A DNA stretch of 8,873 nucleotides from Bacteroidia bacterium. GTDB taxonomy: Bacteria; Bacteroidota; Bacteroidia; Bacteroidales; UBA12481. The notes below the pieces were generated by a model. It saw nothing but the letters and a program-made list of their open reading frames with translations, made no database searches and was not told where the DNA came from. A program made the translations under genes and the position numbers. Every line of letters starts with the position of its first letter. The stretch's first letter is position 1. The stretch lies in the NCBI GenBank assembly GCA_026391235.1, contig JAPLDV010000439.1, positions 1 through 8,873 of the forward strand. Reading direction: 5' to 3'. This document shows, in pieces, positions 1 to 6,104 of the stretch.

Positions 1-65
1 CTCCGGTTAAAAATGAATGGGGGAATTGGGTTTGGTGCAGGTGCGTGTATCCCGAATTATTCAGG
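1..65. other. Left-edge stretch after the sugar-kinase-like gene
   Basis: This stretch lies downstream of the stop codon of the leftward GHMP-family gene. I see no start codon for a further leftward gene (no ATG or GTG on the minus strand) and no hairpin followed by a T-run. The operon may therefore continue beyond the window edge, but nothing here proves it. Confidence 0.4.
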
Positions 66-809
66 TTAATACCTGACCTTGATTTTCACCGCCCCCGGAA
101 CCTCCTTGTCCGATGCCACCATGACGTAACCGCCGCCGCTGCCCGATGTTATCGCACCCGGATAAAACGGAAAATATTTGGTCTCCATTTCTTGCAATAC
201 CCAGTCAGGAACGGTATACGGCAGCATCTTTTTCCAGGCGAGGAAGGTATCTTTCATGGATTGCCCCAGACCGACAACGTCCTTTCGGATAATGCTTTCC
301 CAGCACCGGTCACCGGCTTCACCAAGTTCCTTCACGATTTCAGGGGCAAGGTGCTTGTCAAGCAGCGGGTTATACCCTTCGGGCCGTGGTCTGAGCGGAA
401 CCAGGTGAATGACACCTGACAACCAGTCGCAGATATCCGGATCGATCGTAGATTCAATCTTTTGCGGCCAGTAGCTGCCACTATAGTAGAGCCGGTTACA
501 ACCGGCTTTCAGCAGTCCGATATGATCCTGTGATCCTGATACATAGGTCTTCTGATAGTTTTCCGCACCAAACAGGAGCTGGGCATTACGGAGCGGATTG
601 CCTTTGGGCAACTGATTGCCCCATAACTCAATGGCAACTCTTCTGGAGCTGGTGGCCATGCCACTCCGGTCGTTGAAATCGATGGTTGGCCAGATTTGGG
701 CGACCACTACCGATCCGGGATGGACTTCTGATACCCAGGGCTGGTCCATCCAGCCGCCCGCAATGCAGATTCGGTAGGGAAACCTCAGCTCCTTCGTTGA
801 TGTTTTCAT
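66..809 (-). CDS. Short GHMP-family sugar kinase-like protein
   Basis: 247 aa, probably cytoplasmic, resembling the HddA/fucokinase branch of GHMP sugar-1-kinases. Visible motifs: an N-terminal strand with R-I-C-I-A-G-G-W-M-D (residues 13-22); a probable ATP-loop S-G-M-A-T-S-S-R (49-56), corresponding to GLGTSS in HddA; a G-S-Q-D block (92-95) like the G-x-Q-D of HddA and fucokinases; and the C-terminal glycine motif G-S-G-G-G (223-227). The spacing from ATP loop to Q-D is normal, but only about 30 residues separate motif 1 from the ATP loop. The protein is thus clearly shorter than the roughly 340 aa usual for HddA. The ATG at 809 is chosen over a TTG at 812: it overlaps the upstream epimerase stop as TGATG, and AAGG lies about 10 nt upstream. 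From its position it may phosphorylate a sugar for the same activated-sugar pathway as the epimerase. Substrate and activity are unknown; it could be a non-catalytic family member. Confidence 0.75.
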   Translation of the reverse strand: MKTSTKELRFPYRICIAGGWMDQPWVSEVHPGSVVVAQIWPTIDFNDRSGMATSSRRVAIELWGNQLPKGNPLRNAQLLFGAENYQKTYVSGSQDHIGLLKAGCNRLYYSGSYWPQKIESTIDPDICDWLSGVIHLVPLRPRPEGYNPLLDKHLAPEIVKELGEAGDRCWESIIRKDVVGLGQSMKDTFLAWKKMLPYTVPDWVLQEMETKYFPFYPGAITSGSGGGYVMVASDKEVPGAVKIKVRY

Positions 810-1804
810 CAATTGAACCTTACGTGTTTTTTGGATTCTTTGGCAGCGATCATCTGGCCGCGTATCCAGACAAAGGTTTGCCTCAAACCATCCATCAGAG
901 AAATCGAGGGTTCCCAGCTGAGATAGCTGCGGATCAGGGTGTTCTCGCTGTTTCGGCCGCGAACCCCTTTTGGAGCGGTGAGGTCATAGGAGCGGTTGAG
1001 CTTGTATCCGGCAATCTCTTCAGCCATGTCGGCCAGCTGGTTGATCGATACCATCTCGCTGCTGCCAAGGTTGATCGGCTCTTCGATATTGCTGTACATG
1101 ATCGCCAGGATTCCTTTTATACAATCATCGATGTACATGAAACTCCGGGTTTGATGGCCGTCGCCCCAGATCACGATATCCTTGACTCCGTTCAATTCCT
1201 TATCGATAACTTTCCGGCAAAGGGCTGCCGGAGCCTTTTCCCTGCCTCCATCGTAGGTGCCATACGGTCCGTAAACATTGTGAAAGCGGGCCACCCGAAC
1301 GGTAATTCCATAATCTTCATGAAAATGGCGGCACATCCGTTCGCTGAACAGTTTTTCCCAGCCATAACCATCTTCGGCCATAGCCGGATAAGCATCGGAT
1401 TCGCGGAGTCCCGGGTTATCGGTATCCGTTTGCTTGGTTGCATTATAGACGCAGGCCGACGAAGCATAAAAGAACCGCTCGATGCCTTTATCCCGGGCTG
1501 CCATCAGTAAATGAGTATTAATCAGGACACTCAGCATACAATCGGCTTTGTGCGTTTCGATAAATCCCATTCCGCCCATATCGGCTGCCAGGTTAAATAC
1601 TTCGTGATATCCGTTCACTGCCTGGTAGCAGTTTTCTTTTATTGTCAGGTCGAGAACCAGATTATCAGCATCTTCCGTAACCTGATACCATTGATTCAGC
1701 GGCTTTTTATCCACGGCACGGACCTGATAACCTTTTACTCTTAAGGCTTTTACAAGATGCCCGCCGATAAAGCCACCGGCACCGGCAACAACTACTCTTT
1801 TCAT
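809..1804 (-). CDS. GDP-mannose 3,5-epimerase-like SDR enzyme
   Basis: 331 aa, extended short-chain dehydrogenase/epimerase fold. The NAD-binding motif G-x-x-G-x-x-G is at residues 8-14. The sequence closely follows plant GDP-mannose 3,5-epimerase (GME) along its length, with A-A-D-M-G-G-M-G-F at 73-81, Y-A-S-S-A-C-V-Y at 113-120, R-F-H-N-V-Y-G-P at 173-180, G-G-R-E-K-A-P-A-A at 186-194, and R-S-F-x-x-I-D-D near 220-227. Residues matching the known catalytic set of Arabidopsis GME are all present: S116 and C118 (S143, C145), Y147 and K151 (Y174, K178), and K190 (K217). The plant enzyme converts GDP-D-mannose to GDP-L-galactose and GDP-L-gulose. In a bacterium the product more likely feeds a glycan or another GDP-sugar, and a related GDP-sugar substrate is possible. 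The gene starts 6 nt after lacI and overlaps the next gene by 1 nt, so it is probably cotranscribed with both. The fold and family call is very secure; the exact substrate is not. Confidence 0.92.
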   Translation of the reverse strand: MKRVVVAGAGGFIGGHLVKALRVKGYQVRAVDKKPLNQWYQVTEDADNLVLDLTIKENCYQAVNGYHEVFNLAADMGGMGFIETHKADCMLSVLINTHLLMAARDKGIERFFYASSACVYNATKQTDTDNPGLRESDAYPAMAEDGYGWEKLFSERMCRHFHEDYGITVRVARFHNVYGPYGTYDGGREKAPAALCRKVIDKELNGVKDIVIWGDGHQTRSFMYIDDCIKGILAIMYSNIEEPINLGSSEMVSINQLADMAEEIAGYKLNRSYDLTAPKGVRGRNSENTLIRSYLSWEPSISLMDGLRQTFVWIRGQMIAAKESKKHVRFN

Positions 1805-1810
1805 ATCTGT

Positions 1811-2827
1811 TTATCTTTTAAGTTTTAATGAACTGTTCCAATGAAAGTCCTCGGGAAGTCTGATTTCCATTGCCGGGACCGAAGGTGTCGCCTGAATCTC
1901 ATCGATCAGCTGCTTTGCTGCGGCCTGCCCCATCAGGCGGGGATTCTGACTGATAACGGCTAAGGGAGGGCTGAACATCTCTGTTGTTTCGGGGAAGCCG
2001 AATCCGATAACCCCGATATCCTCCGGAATGCGCAGGTCGAGCTCCTTGCATGCTTTATACACCCCCAAAGCAACACGGTCGTTAGCCGTCAGAACGATTT
2101 CCGGCAGATTACCTCGCTTGTAAAGCTTAATAAACGATTGGTAGCCGTCGTTGATCTCATATCCTCCTTCGATAACCCACTCTTTCCATAATATCAGTCC
2201 GTTCTTTTCGAGCGCTGCCTGATATCCTTCGAGCCTTTCCTTGCCTATACTGGTATTTGAATATCCTGACAAATGTGCTATCCGGGTAAATCCGGCAATC
2301 ACCAGGCGGTCGATGGCCATCCGGACACCCTTGTCGTCATCAAACACCACGCGGCTAAAACTGGTACCGGCCAGTGCACGGTCGAAGAACACAAGCGGAA
2401 TCTCCATTTTCCTCACTGTTTCGAATATGCCGGGATCTGTAGTGTGCTGTGAAAGGCATACCAGCAGACCGTCCATCCTTTTGCCAATCAAATTCTGAAT
2501 ATTCTTTTTTTCGATTTCCTCATTTTCACGCGATACAGCCAATAGAATCTGGTAACCGCGATCGGTAGCCGCATCGATAATACTATTCACCACATGGCTG
2601 AAAAAGCTATTCTCCAGATCGGGAACAATCACCCCGATGGTGTTGGTAGTCCGGGTAGTTAACTGTTGTGCAATCTGATTCGGTGAATAGCCCATCTCAT
2701 CAGCGATATCCATGACCCTTTTCTTCATAACTGCAGATATGTCAGGGTGATTCCTCAGCGCTTTCGATACGGTGATCCGGGTAACATTCAGTTTTCGGGC
2801 GATATCTTCCTGCGTGAAATGCTTCAT
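1811..2827 (-). CDS. LacI-family transcriptional regulator
   Basis: 338 aa DNA-binding regulator. Residues 5-24 form the helix-turn-helix (T-Q-E-D-I-A-R-K-L-N-V-T-R-I-T-V-S-K-A-L). The motif G-Y-S-P-N followed by a hinge (47-60) leads into a periplasmic-binding-protein-like effector domain beginning T-I-G-V-I-V-P-D (63-70) and ending with a typical I-G-V-I-G-F-G segment near 271-277. The recognition helix 'VSKALRNHPDIS' is a form common in Bacteroidota LacI proteins. The effector is probably a sugar or sugar derivative, but it cannot be read from the sequence. The start is set at the ATG at 2827, giving the standard LacI N-terminus M-K-H-F-T-Q-E-D-I-A; an in-frame TTG two codons upstream (2833) is less likely. 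It heads the operon with the epimerase and kinase-like genes, so it may control them and itself through the dyad upstream. Confidence 0.93.
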   Translation of the reverse strand: MKHFTQEDIARKLNVTRITVSKALRNHPDISAVMKKRVMDIADEMGYSPNQIAQQLTTRTTNTIGVIVPDLENSFFSHVVNSIIDAATDRGYQILLAVSRENEEIEKKNIQNLIGKRMDGLLVCLSQHTTDPGIFETVRKMEIPLVFFDRALAGTSFSRVVFDDDKGVRMAIDRLVIAGFTRIAHLSGYSNTSIGKERLEGYQAALEKNGLILWKEWVIEGGYEINDGYQSFIKLYKRGNLPEIVLTANDRVALGVYKACKELDLRIPEDIGVIGFGFPETTEMFSPPLAVISQNPRLMGQAAAKQLIDEIQATPSVPAMEIRLPEDFHWNSSLKLKR

Positions 2828-2840
2828 GATCAATTAACTT

Positions 2841-2858
2841 ACGCGGTAACTTTCGCGT
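2841..2858. promoter_or_regulatory. Candidate LacI-family operator upstream of lacI
   Basis: An inverted repeat with 5-bp arms, ACGCG and CGCGT, separated by 8 nt lies between the candidate -7 element and the lacI start codon, near the expected transcription start. LacI-family proteins commonly bind short dyads in such places, so autoregulation is plausible. The arms are short and the assignment is inferred from position. Confidence 0.35.
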
Positions 2859-2861
2859 GTA

Positions 2862-2892
2862 AAAATATAACATTTTTCTGAATCCAAACAAA
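2862..2892 (-). promoter_or_regulatory. Candidate Bacteroidota promoter for the lacI operon
   Basis: On the minus strand, TATATTTT (2869-2862) matches seven of eight positions of the Bacteroidota -7 consensus TAnnTTTG. A TTTG (2892-2889) lies 19 nt upstream as a candidate -33 element. The start site would fall about 25-30 nt upstream of the lacI ATG. Confidence 0.45.
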
Positions 2893-2900
2893 TTACTAAG

Positions 2901-2920
2901 TATGGGGGCCGGGGGTGAGG
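2901..2920. repeat. Fragment resembling a CTCACCCCCGGCCCC interspersed repeat
   Basis: The minus strand reads CCTCACCCCCGGCCCCCATA here, a GC-rich island in AT-rich intergenic DNA. It resembles an intergenic sequence (CCTCACCCCCGGCCCC...) that I recall as frequent in Bacteroidota genomes. Only one arm is present and there is no clear hairpin or T-run. The match is from memory, not from a search. Confidence 0.3.
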
Positions 2921-2955
2921 TGAATAGCCGCCCGGAGCATCGGCACGACAATCCG

Positions 2956-3978
2956 TTAATGCCTCAGTGCTGAGGGTCTTAAAATAGGTATATGCATCAT
3001 CCTGGCCTCAATAAATGAGCTCATTTGGTCAACCGGCATACTTTGTTTCACATAAAGATGCTTGCCTTCCGGGTTGTTTTCCCATCTGTTACTTCCATCC
3101 GGATTCACCAGGATCCTGCCCCTGACGGTGTCGAAGAAACCTTCGGTCCCGTAGACCCCGATCAGTACAGCGGTCTGATCCCAGCTCATTCTCCCGTTCT
3201 TGTCTTCTGCTGAAAGAGGAATACTGATACGATACACATCTTTCACCGGACTGTTTTGTACATCAGAATGTATCAACCTTAATCCGGTCCGGACTTCCCA
3301 TCCTATTTCGAATCCCGTAAAGATGATCTCACCGGGCCAGTTTTTATAAACAAATTCTGATGCTGCGGAGTCCATGTAAACATTAAACTCCTTTCCTGCG
3401 GGAAACGTACCGGCCATCGAGATCAGCTTTTTAACCTTCATGGTAACCAGCTCTTTACCGGTAAGAGGTGAGATATTATCTGGTTTGGATTTAAGAAGGT
3501 TGTTCAGATTAGTTAAAAACCCGACTGTAACAATTGTTACACTTTTATCGGGTTGACTAATCAATGTTCTTCGGTAAACATCAACAGCATCGGCAACTTC
3601 AGCGGTTGATCGGATGGTATGGGGATACTTTGCAACGATGGAATCGGCCCAGTGCTGCGAGGGTCCCAGGTTCACCCCTTCCGTTTTCGGAGCGCCGATC
3701 CTCAGCAGGCTCCGGCCGAACCAGGTATTGATAATTTCGATGGAAGGCGCCGCCAGTTCATACTTATTGGATGTCACAGTTGCCAGGATCTCCGCTTTCC
3801 CGCTGTCGGCCATGGCATGCAGGAAGGCAAGGGCGCCTACATCATCATAATCGGGACCGAGATCGGTATCGAAGATGATTTTCACCGGTTCATCTATCTT
3901 TTTACCGGTCGGATTCGTGCAGCCCCAGAACAGGAATACTGCTGCGAGGAACAGGGAAACACTCTTAAAGATTTTCAT
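2956..3978 (-). CDS. Lipoprotein of the inosine-uridine nucleoside hydrolase family
   Basis: 340 aa. The family hydrolyses N-glycosidic bonds of ribonucleosides to base plus ribose; the protein should be membrane-anchored outside the cytoplasm. The signal sequence M-K-I-F-K-S-V-S-L-F-L-A-A-V-F-L-F ends in a lipobox-like F-W-G-C with C20 as the lipidated cysteine. The calcium- and substrate-binding signature D-T-D-L-G-P-D-Y-D-D (37-46) is present with one extra residue compared with the classic DTDPGxDD. Other family features are N-V-Y-M-D (199-203) and a C-terminal S-W-D-Q (265-268), whose D267 fits the last metal-binding aspartate. The ATG at 3978 is chosen over a GTG at 3999 because it gives a proper lipoprotein signal and an ATGA overlap with the upstream AbiEii-like gene; AGGAAA lies about 9 nt upstream. 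This coupling to a toxin-like gene is odd. Some relatives act on unknown substrates, so nucleoside specificity is not certain. Confidence 0.88.
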   Translation of the reverse strand: MKIFKSVSLFLAAVFLFWGCTNPTGKKIDEPVKIIFDTDLGPDYDDVGALAFLHAMADSGKAEILATVTSNKYELAAPSIEIINTWFGRSLLRIGAPKTEGVNLGPSQHWADSIVAKYPHTIRSTAEVADAVDVYRRTLISQPDKSVTIVTVGFLTNLNNLLKSKPDNISPLTGKELVTMKVKKLISMAGTFPAGKEFNVYMDSAASEFVYKNWPGEIIFTGFEIGWEVRTGLRLIHSDVQNSPVKDVYRISIPLSAEDKNGRMSWDQTAVLIGVYGTEGFFDTVRGRILVNPDGSNRWENNPEGKHLYVKQSMPVDQMSSFIEARMMHIPILRPSALRH

Positions 3979-4616
3979 TCGGCGGCTTTCCTGTTCCACT
4001 CTTTGATCTTCCTGATGAAGAATTCCTCTATCTCTTGTTTTGAGACGGCTTTTACAGGTGACAAATGAGTTATGCTGTCATCGATGATGTCATCTGTAAA
4101 TGTTAAAGCAATTTGAAACAACCGTTTGGTTAAACCCGGGAGCAATCCTGCCGATAAATCGTACAGTCGACCGATCGGGTAATGCTCATGTACCAGGCAG
4201 TACAGGTCGTAGTAATCTCTGAATTTCGCTCTCAGGAACAGGGTATTTACTTTCATGGCAGCCAGTAAATCAAGATTGGCTATCTGAATATGGCCGGTTA
4301 AAGGCACTCTTGATCGTTCTAACTCCGGCCATTTATTACTGAAAAAGGTAATTTTAACCCCCTTATAAAATAAGTCTGTTTGTTTAGCCGACCGGTTAAT
4401 TATCTGAAGGGCCTCACGATTGAAGATACTGAGAATGCGTTCGGTATCAATAGTGTTCTCCCAGGAAAAGAAATCCAGATCCTCGCTTAACCTGTGATGC
4501 AGATAACACGAAAGGGCCGAACCGCCCACAAAGGTAAAATCCTCCATGATCTCAGACCCGGACAATTCCGTCAGTACCAATTTAGTCTTTGGCAGCAAGT
4601 AGCTGAAGTCGATCAT
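3975..4616 (-). CDS. AbiEii/AbiGii-type nucleotidyltransferase, probable toxin
   Basis: 213 aa, cytoplasmic, nucleotidyltransferase fold of the AbiEii (DUF1814) family. The family signatures are G-G-S-A-L (31-35), then R42, S44, D46 and D48 in H-R-L-S-E-D-L-D-F-F, an acceptor-domain K-I-T-F (88-91), and K-F-R-D-Y-Y-D-L (131-138), corresponding to the family's K-x-R-D-x-x-D-L. AbiEii proteins are nucleotidyltransferases that act as growth-inhibiting toxins in abortive-infection (type IV-like) toxin-antitoxin systems. The active-site residues are intact, so the protein looks functional. Its 5' end overlaps the preceding DUF6922-like gene by 35 nt and its 3' end overlaps the nucleoside hydrolase gene by 4 nt. 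The toxin role is inferred from the family. Confidence 0.9.
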   Translation of the reverse strand: MIDFSYLLPKTKLVLTELSGSEIMEDFTFVGGSALSCYLHHRLSEDLDFFSWENTIDTERILSIFNREALQIINRSAKQTDLFYKGVKITFFSNKWPELERSRVPLTGHIQIANLDLLAAMKVNTLFLRAKFRDYYDLYCLVHEHYPIGRLYDLSAGLLPGLTKRLFQIALTFTDDIIDDSITHLSPVKAVSKQEIEEFFIRKIKEWNRKAAE

Positions 4617-4935
4617 AGCGGCTATTCTGATTGGAATATTTATCTATGTATTTATCTGCCTGCCTGATATTAAAAATAACTTTAGCCAGCCATACATTTG
4701 CATTTTTAAAGCGGGGATCGGGAATCAGCTGCTGTTGCCATACCTTTTTAATCCGGGATAATTTGAAGAATTCTTTAAGTCTTAAAATATCATCTGGCTC
4801 ACCATAACCAAGTACTTGCCCGATAAGCAAATCATCCGGCAAGTCTTCAGCTTTTACGATGGCATAACTCCAGAAGAGATTTCGCTCTAAAAGTGCCTGT
4901 TTAAATTCCGTTTTAGTGTTGTTGTTTATTGCCAT
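4582..4935 (-). CDS. Small DUF6922-like protein, likely partner of the AbiEii-type toxin
   Basis: 117 aa, soluble, with no catalytic motif. The core 'DDLLIGQVLGYGEPDDILRL' followed by conserved residues in 'VWQQQLIPDPRFKNANVWLA' resembles DUF6922-type proteins, which I know from Bacteroidota as short genes placed directly before AbiEii-type nucleotidyltransferases. The C-terminal tail is charged and tyrosine-rich. The start is taken as the ATG at 4935, about 23-30 nt downstream of a good -7 element; an alternative TTG at 4968 overlaps that element and is unlikely. The position first in the operon, with a 35-nt overlap into the toxin, suggests an antitoxin or accessory subunit. It is not a recognisable AbiEi winged-helix antitoxin, so the mechanism is open. 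Confidence 0.75.
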   Translation of the reverse strand: MAINNNTKTEFKQALLERNLFWSYAIVKAEDLPDDLLIGQVLGYGEPDDILRLKEFFKLSRIKKVWQQQLIPDPRFKNANVWLAKVIFNIRQADKYIDKYSNQNSRYDRLQLLAAKD

Positions 4936-4965
4936 AGTGGATAACCCCGGATCATCGATCCTGAT

Positions 4966-4973
4966 CAAATATA
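4966..4973 (-). promoter_or_regulatory. Candidate -7 element for the DUF6922/AbiEii/nucleoside hydrolase operon
   Basis: The minus strand reads TATATTTG, an exact match to the Bacteroidota -7 consensus TAnnTTTG, placed 30 nt before the ATG at 4935. I see no clear TTG -33 element at the usual distance. Confidence 0.5.
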
Positions 4974-5011
4974 GCTATTTTTAACCGGAATTCCATGCCG
5001 ATATCCAGCTT

Positions 5012-5374
5012 TTATCGCACATTGTTCCGGTACGCCCTCAAGACGTACCAGACTATCGCAGAAACCAACAAAGTAATTAATCCAAGAAAAATTGGGACCA
5101 GGGTTATCTGCAGGCCTTGCCGAATCATTAGCGGATTTAAATCAGCAGCCCTGGTAGCCGCGCGAGCACCCAGAATCAGGTTGTATATCTGGACGAAAAT
5201 TCCCCAGGACAGGCTTAAAAACCCCAAGAACAATATTGTATCACTCAGAATTCCCAAAACCTTTTTTCTCCTTAGGGCATTTAAGGCCTGAAATGAGATC
5301 AGGGTTAAGATTAGCAGCGCAATGACCAGGATGGGAATTTTTTCAAAGGGTAAAAGGAGTTTCCAGAATTTCAT
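5012..5374 (-). CDS. Small three-helix membrane protein, MotA/TolQ/ExbB-like (copy 2)
   Basis: 120 aa integral inner-membrane protein. Hydrophobic segments lie at about residues 13-32, 42-68 and 88-112, with basic residues between the first two (R35-R36-K37-K38) and at the C-terminus. It aligns with its upstream neighbour along most of its length, sharing D-T-I-L-F-x-G-F-x-S-L, a central Q-I, a P-x(5)-G-L-x-I block and W-x-V-L-R-x-Y. This layout is like the small Bacteroidota proteins annotated as MotA/TolQ/ExbB proton channel family. They keep the transmembrane core but lack the large cytoplasmic domain of full ExbB (about 230 aa). No ExbD/TolR partner is encoded nearby, so proton-driven energy transduction is unproven. 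The gene begins 22 nt after the stop of copy 1 and has no Shine-Dalgarno sequence. Confidence 0.7.
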   Translation of the reverse strand: MKFWKLLLPFEKIPILVIALLILTLISFQALNALRRKKVLGILSDTILFLGFLSLSWGIFVQIYNLILGARAATRAADLNPLMIRQGLQITLVPIFLGLITLLVSAIVWYVLRAYRNNVR

Positions 5375-5396
5375 CTGTATAGGTTGTTAACAATGG

Positions 5397-5756
5397 TTAA
5401 TGGGCCGGCCGCTTATATGACCGCAAGACAAACCAGCCGATTGCCGAATAAATCAAAATGACCAATCCGGTTGCGGGATTGATGAAACTGATCCTTAATC
5501 CAAGCAAGGCCAGTGATGGACTGATTTCAGGTGCCTGGTGCAGTACTCCAGCGACATGAATAAACCCGGATATCTGTTCGACCAAAGCATAGGTCAGACT
5601 AATGAATCCAATGAATAAAATAGTATCAACCAGATAACGGGAAACCACTTTTCGCTTAAACACTAAAATCACAGCAACCATTATGACTATCAGGGATGCC
5701 ATTCCCAGCGAAAGAGTAGGGATAACATACCAGCCTGCCTGCTTGAAAAAGTTCAT
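5397..5756 (-). CDS. Small three-helix membrane protein, MotA/TolQ/ExbB-like (copy 1)
   Basis: 119 aa integral membrane protein with hydrophobic segments at about residues 11-33, 43-68 and 90-112. It shares D-T-I-L-F-I-G-F-I-S-L (44-54), Q61-I62, P80, G86-L87 and W108-F-V-L-R-S-Y with the downstream copy, so the two are tandem paralogues. Family assignment and caveats are as for copy 2. Being two related but divergent subunits in one operon, they may form a hetero-oligomer. The gene is divergent from the LytS/LytTR pair, which may control it; that is inference from position only. Confidence 0.7.
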   Translation of the reverse strand: MNFFKQAGWYVIPTLSLGMASLIVIMVAVILVFKRKVVSRYLVDTILFIGFISLTYALVEQISGFIHVAGVLHQAPEISPSLALLGLRISFINPATGLVILIYSAIGWFVLRSYKRPAH

Positions 5757-6006
5757 GGGTTTCGATTTATTTAAAATTAAATTACGAAACTAAAAGTACC
5801 AGACTTTAACCATTGCCGGAAACATTATCGCTGAATAGTCCTCAAATATCGACGGATTAAAGAGTTGTCTGGGTTACCAACCAAATTTAAATCCAATTAT
5901 TTCATTAACCGTTAAAACCGGCAATTTCATCGATTATTAAATGGAATATGACCTTTTCACAGTACTTTTCCTATCCGAAAAATATAACAAGATTTTTTTC
6001 TGTCCC
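5757..6006. other. Divergent intergenic region between ExbB-like genes and the kinase locus
   Basis: This AT-rich 250-bp stretch separates two divergent units. The minus strand has TACTTTTA (5798-5791), a partial -7 match 35 nt before the ATG at 5756. The plus strand has TACTTTTC (5963-5970), a partial match 37 nt before the ATG at 6007. Both are preceded by G, and neither has an obvious -33 TTG. An inverted 8-mer, ATTGCCGG (5812-5819) and CCGGCAAT (5918-5925), lies between them. I see no gene or RNA here. Confidence 0.35.
5791..5798 (-). promoter_or_regulatory. Weak candidate -7 element for the ExbB-like pair
   Basis: The minus strand reads TACTTTTA, matching TAnnTTTG at all but the last position, about 35 nt upstream of the start codon. 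There is no clear -33 element, so the call rests on position and a partial consensus. Confidence 0.3.
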
Positions 6007-6060
6007 ATGAACAAAACAATAAAACGAACCGGTCTGCACATCCTCCGAAATTCCTTCTGA
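6007..6060 (+). other. 17-codon ORF before the kinase: displaced N-terminus or leader peptide
   Basis: ATG at 6007 opens M-N-K-T-I-K-R-T-G-L-H-I-L-R-N-S-F and stops at TGA (6058-6060). The kinase reading frame is open from 5988 but has no ATG, GTG or TTG before 6105. In that frame it reads K-F-L-L-N-K-K-Y-L-L-L-A-L-F-S-S-F right across this stop. Joining the two frames near 6045-6058 would give a natural N-terminus with a basic start followed by a full first membrane helix. This suggests a single-base indel, either a true mutation or a sequencing error; a separate leader peptide is the alternative. Confidence 0.5.
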
Positions 6061-6104
6061 ATAAGAAATACCTGCTACTGGCGCTGTTTTCATCATTTGT
6101 TTTA

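Noticed and set aside
686..1510. 274-codon plus-strand open frame
   Set aside because: It lies antisense to the epimerase and the kinase-like gene, which have clear family motifs; its translation shows no domain and no signal of its own.
2742..2951. 69-codon minus-strand frame over the lacI promoter
   Set aside because: It overlaps the lacI helix-turn-helix coding region in another frame and shows no domain; it is explained as noncoding overlap.
3619..4068. 149-codon plus-strand open frame
   Set aside because: It covers the antisense of the nucleoside hydrolase and the AbiEii-like gene end, both well supported; it shows no domain.
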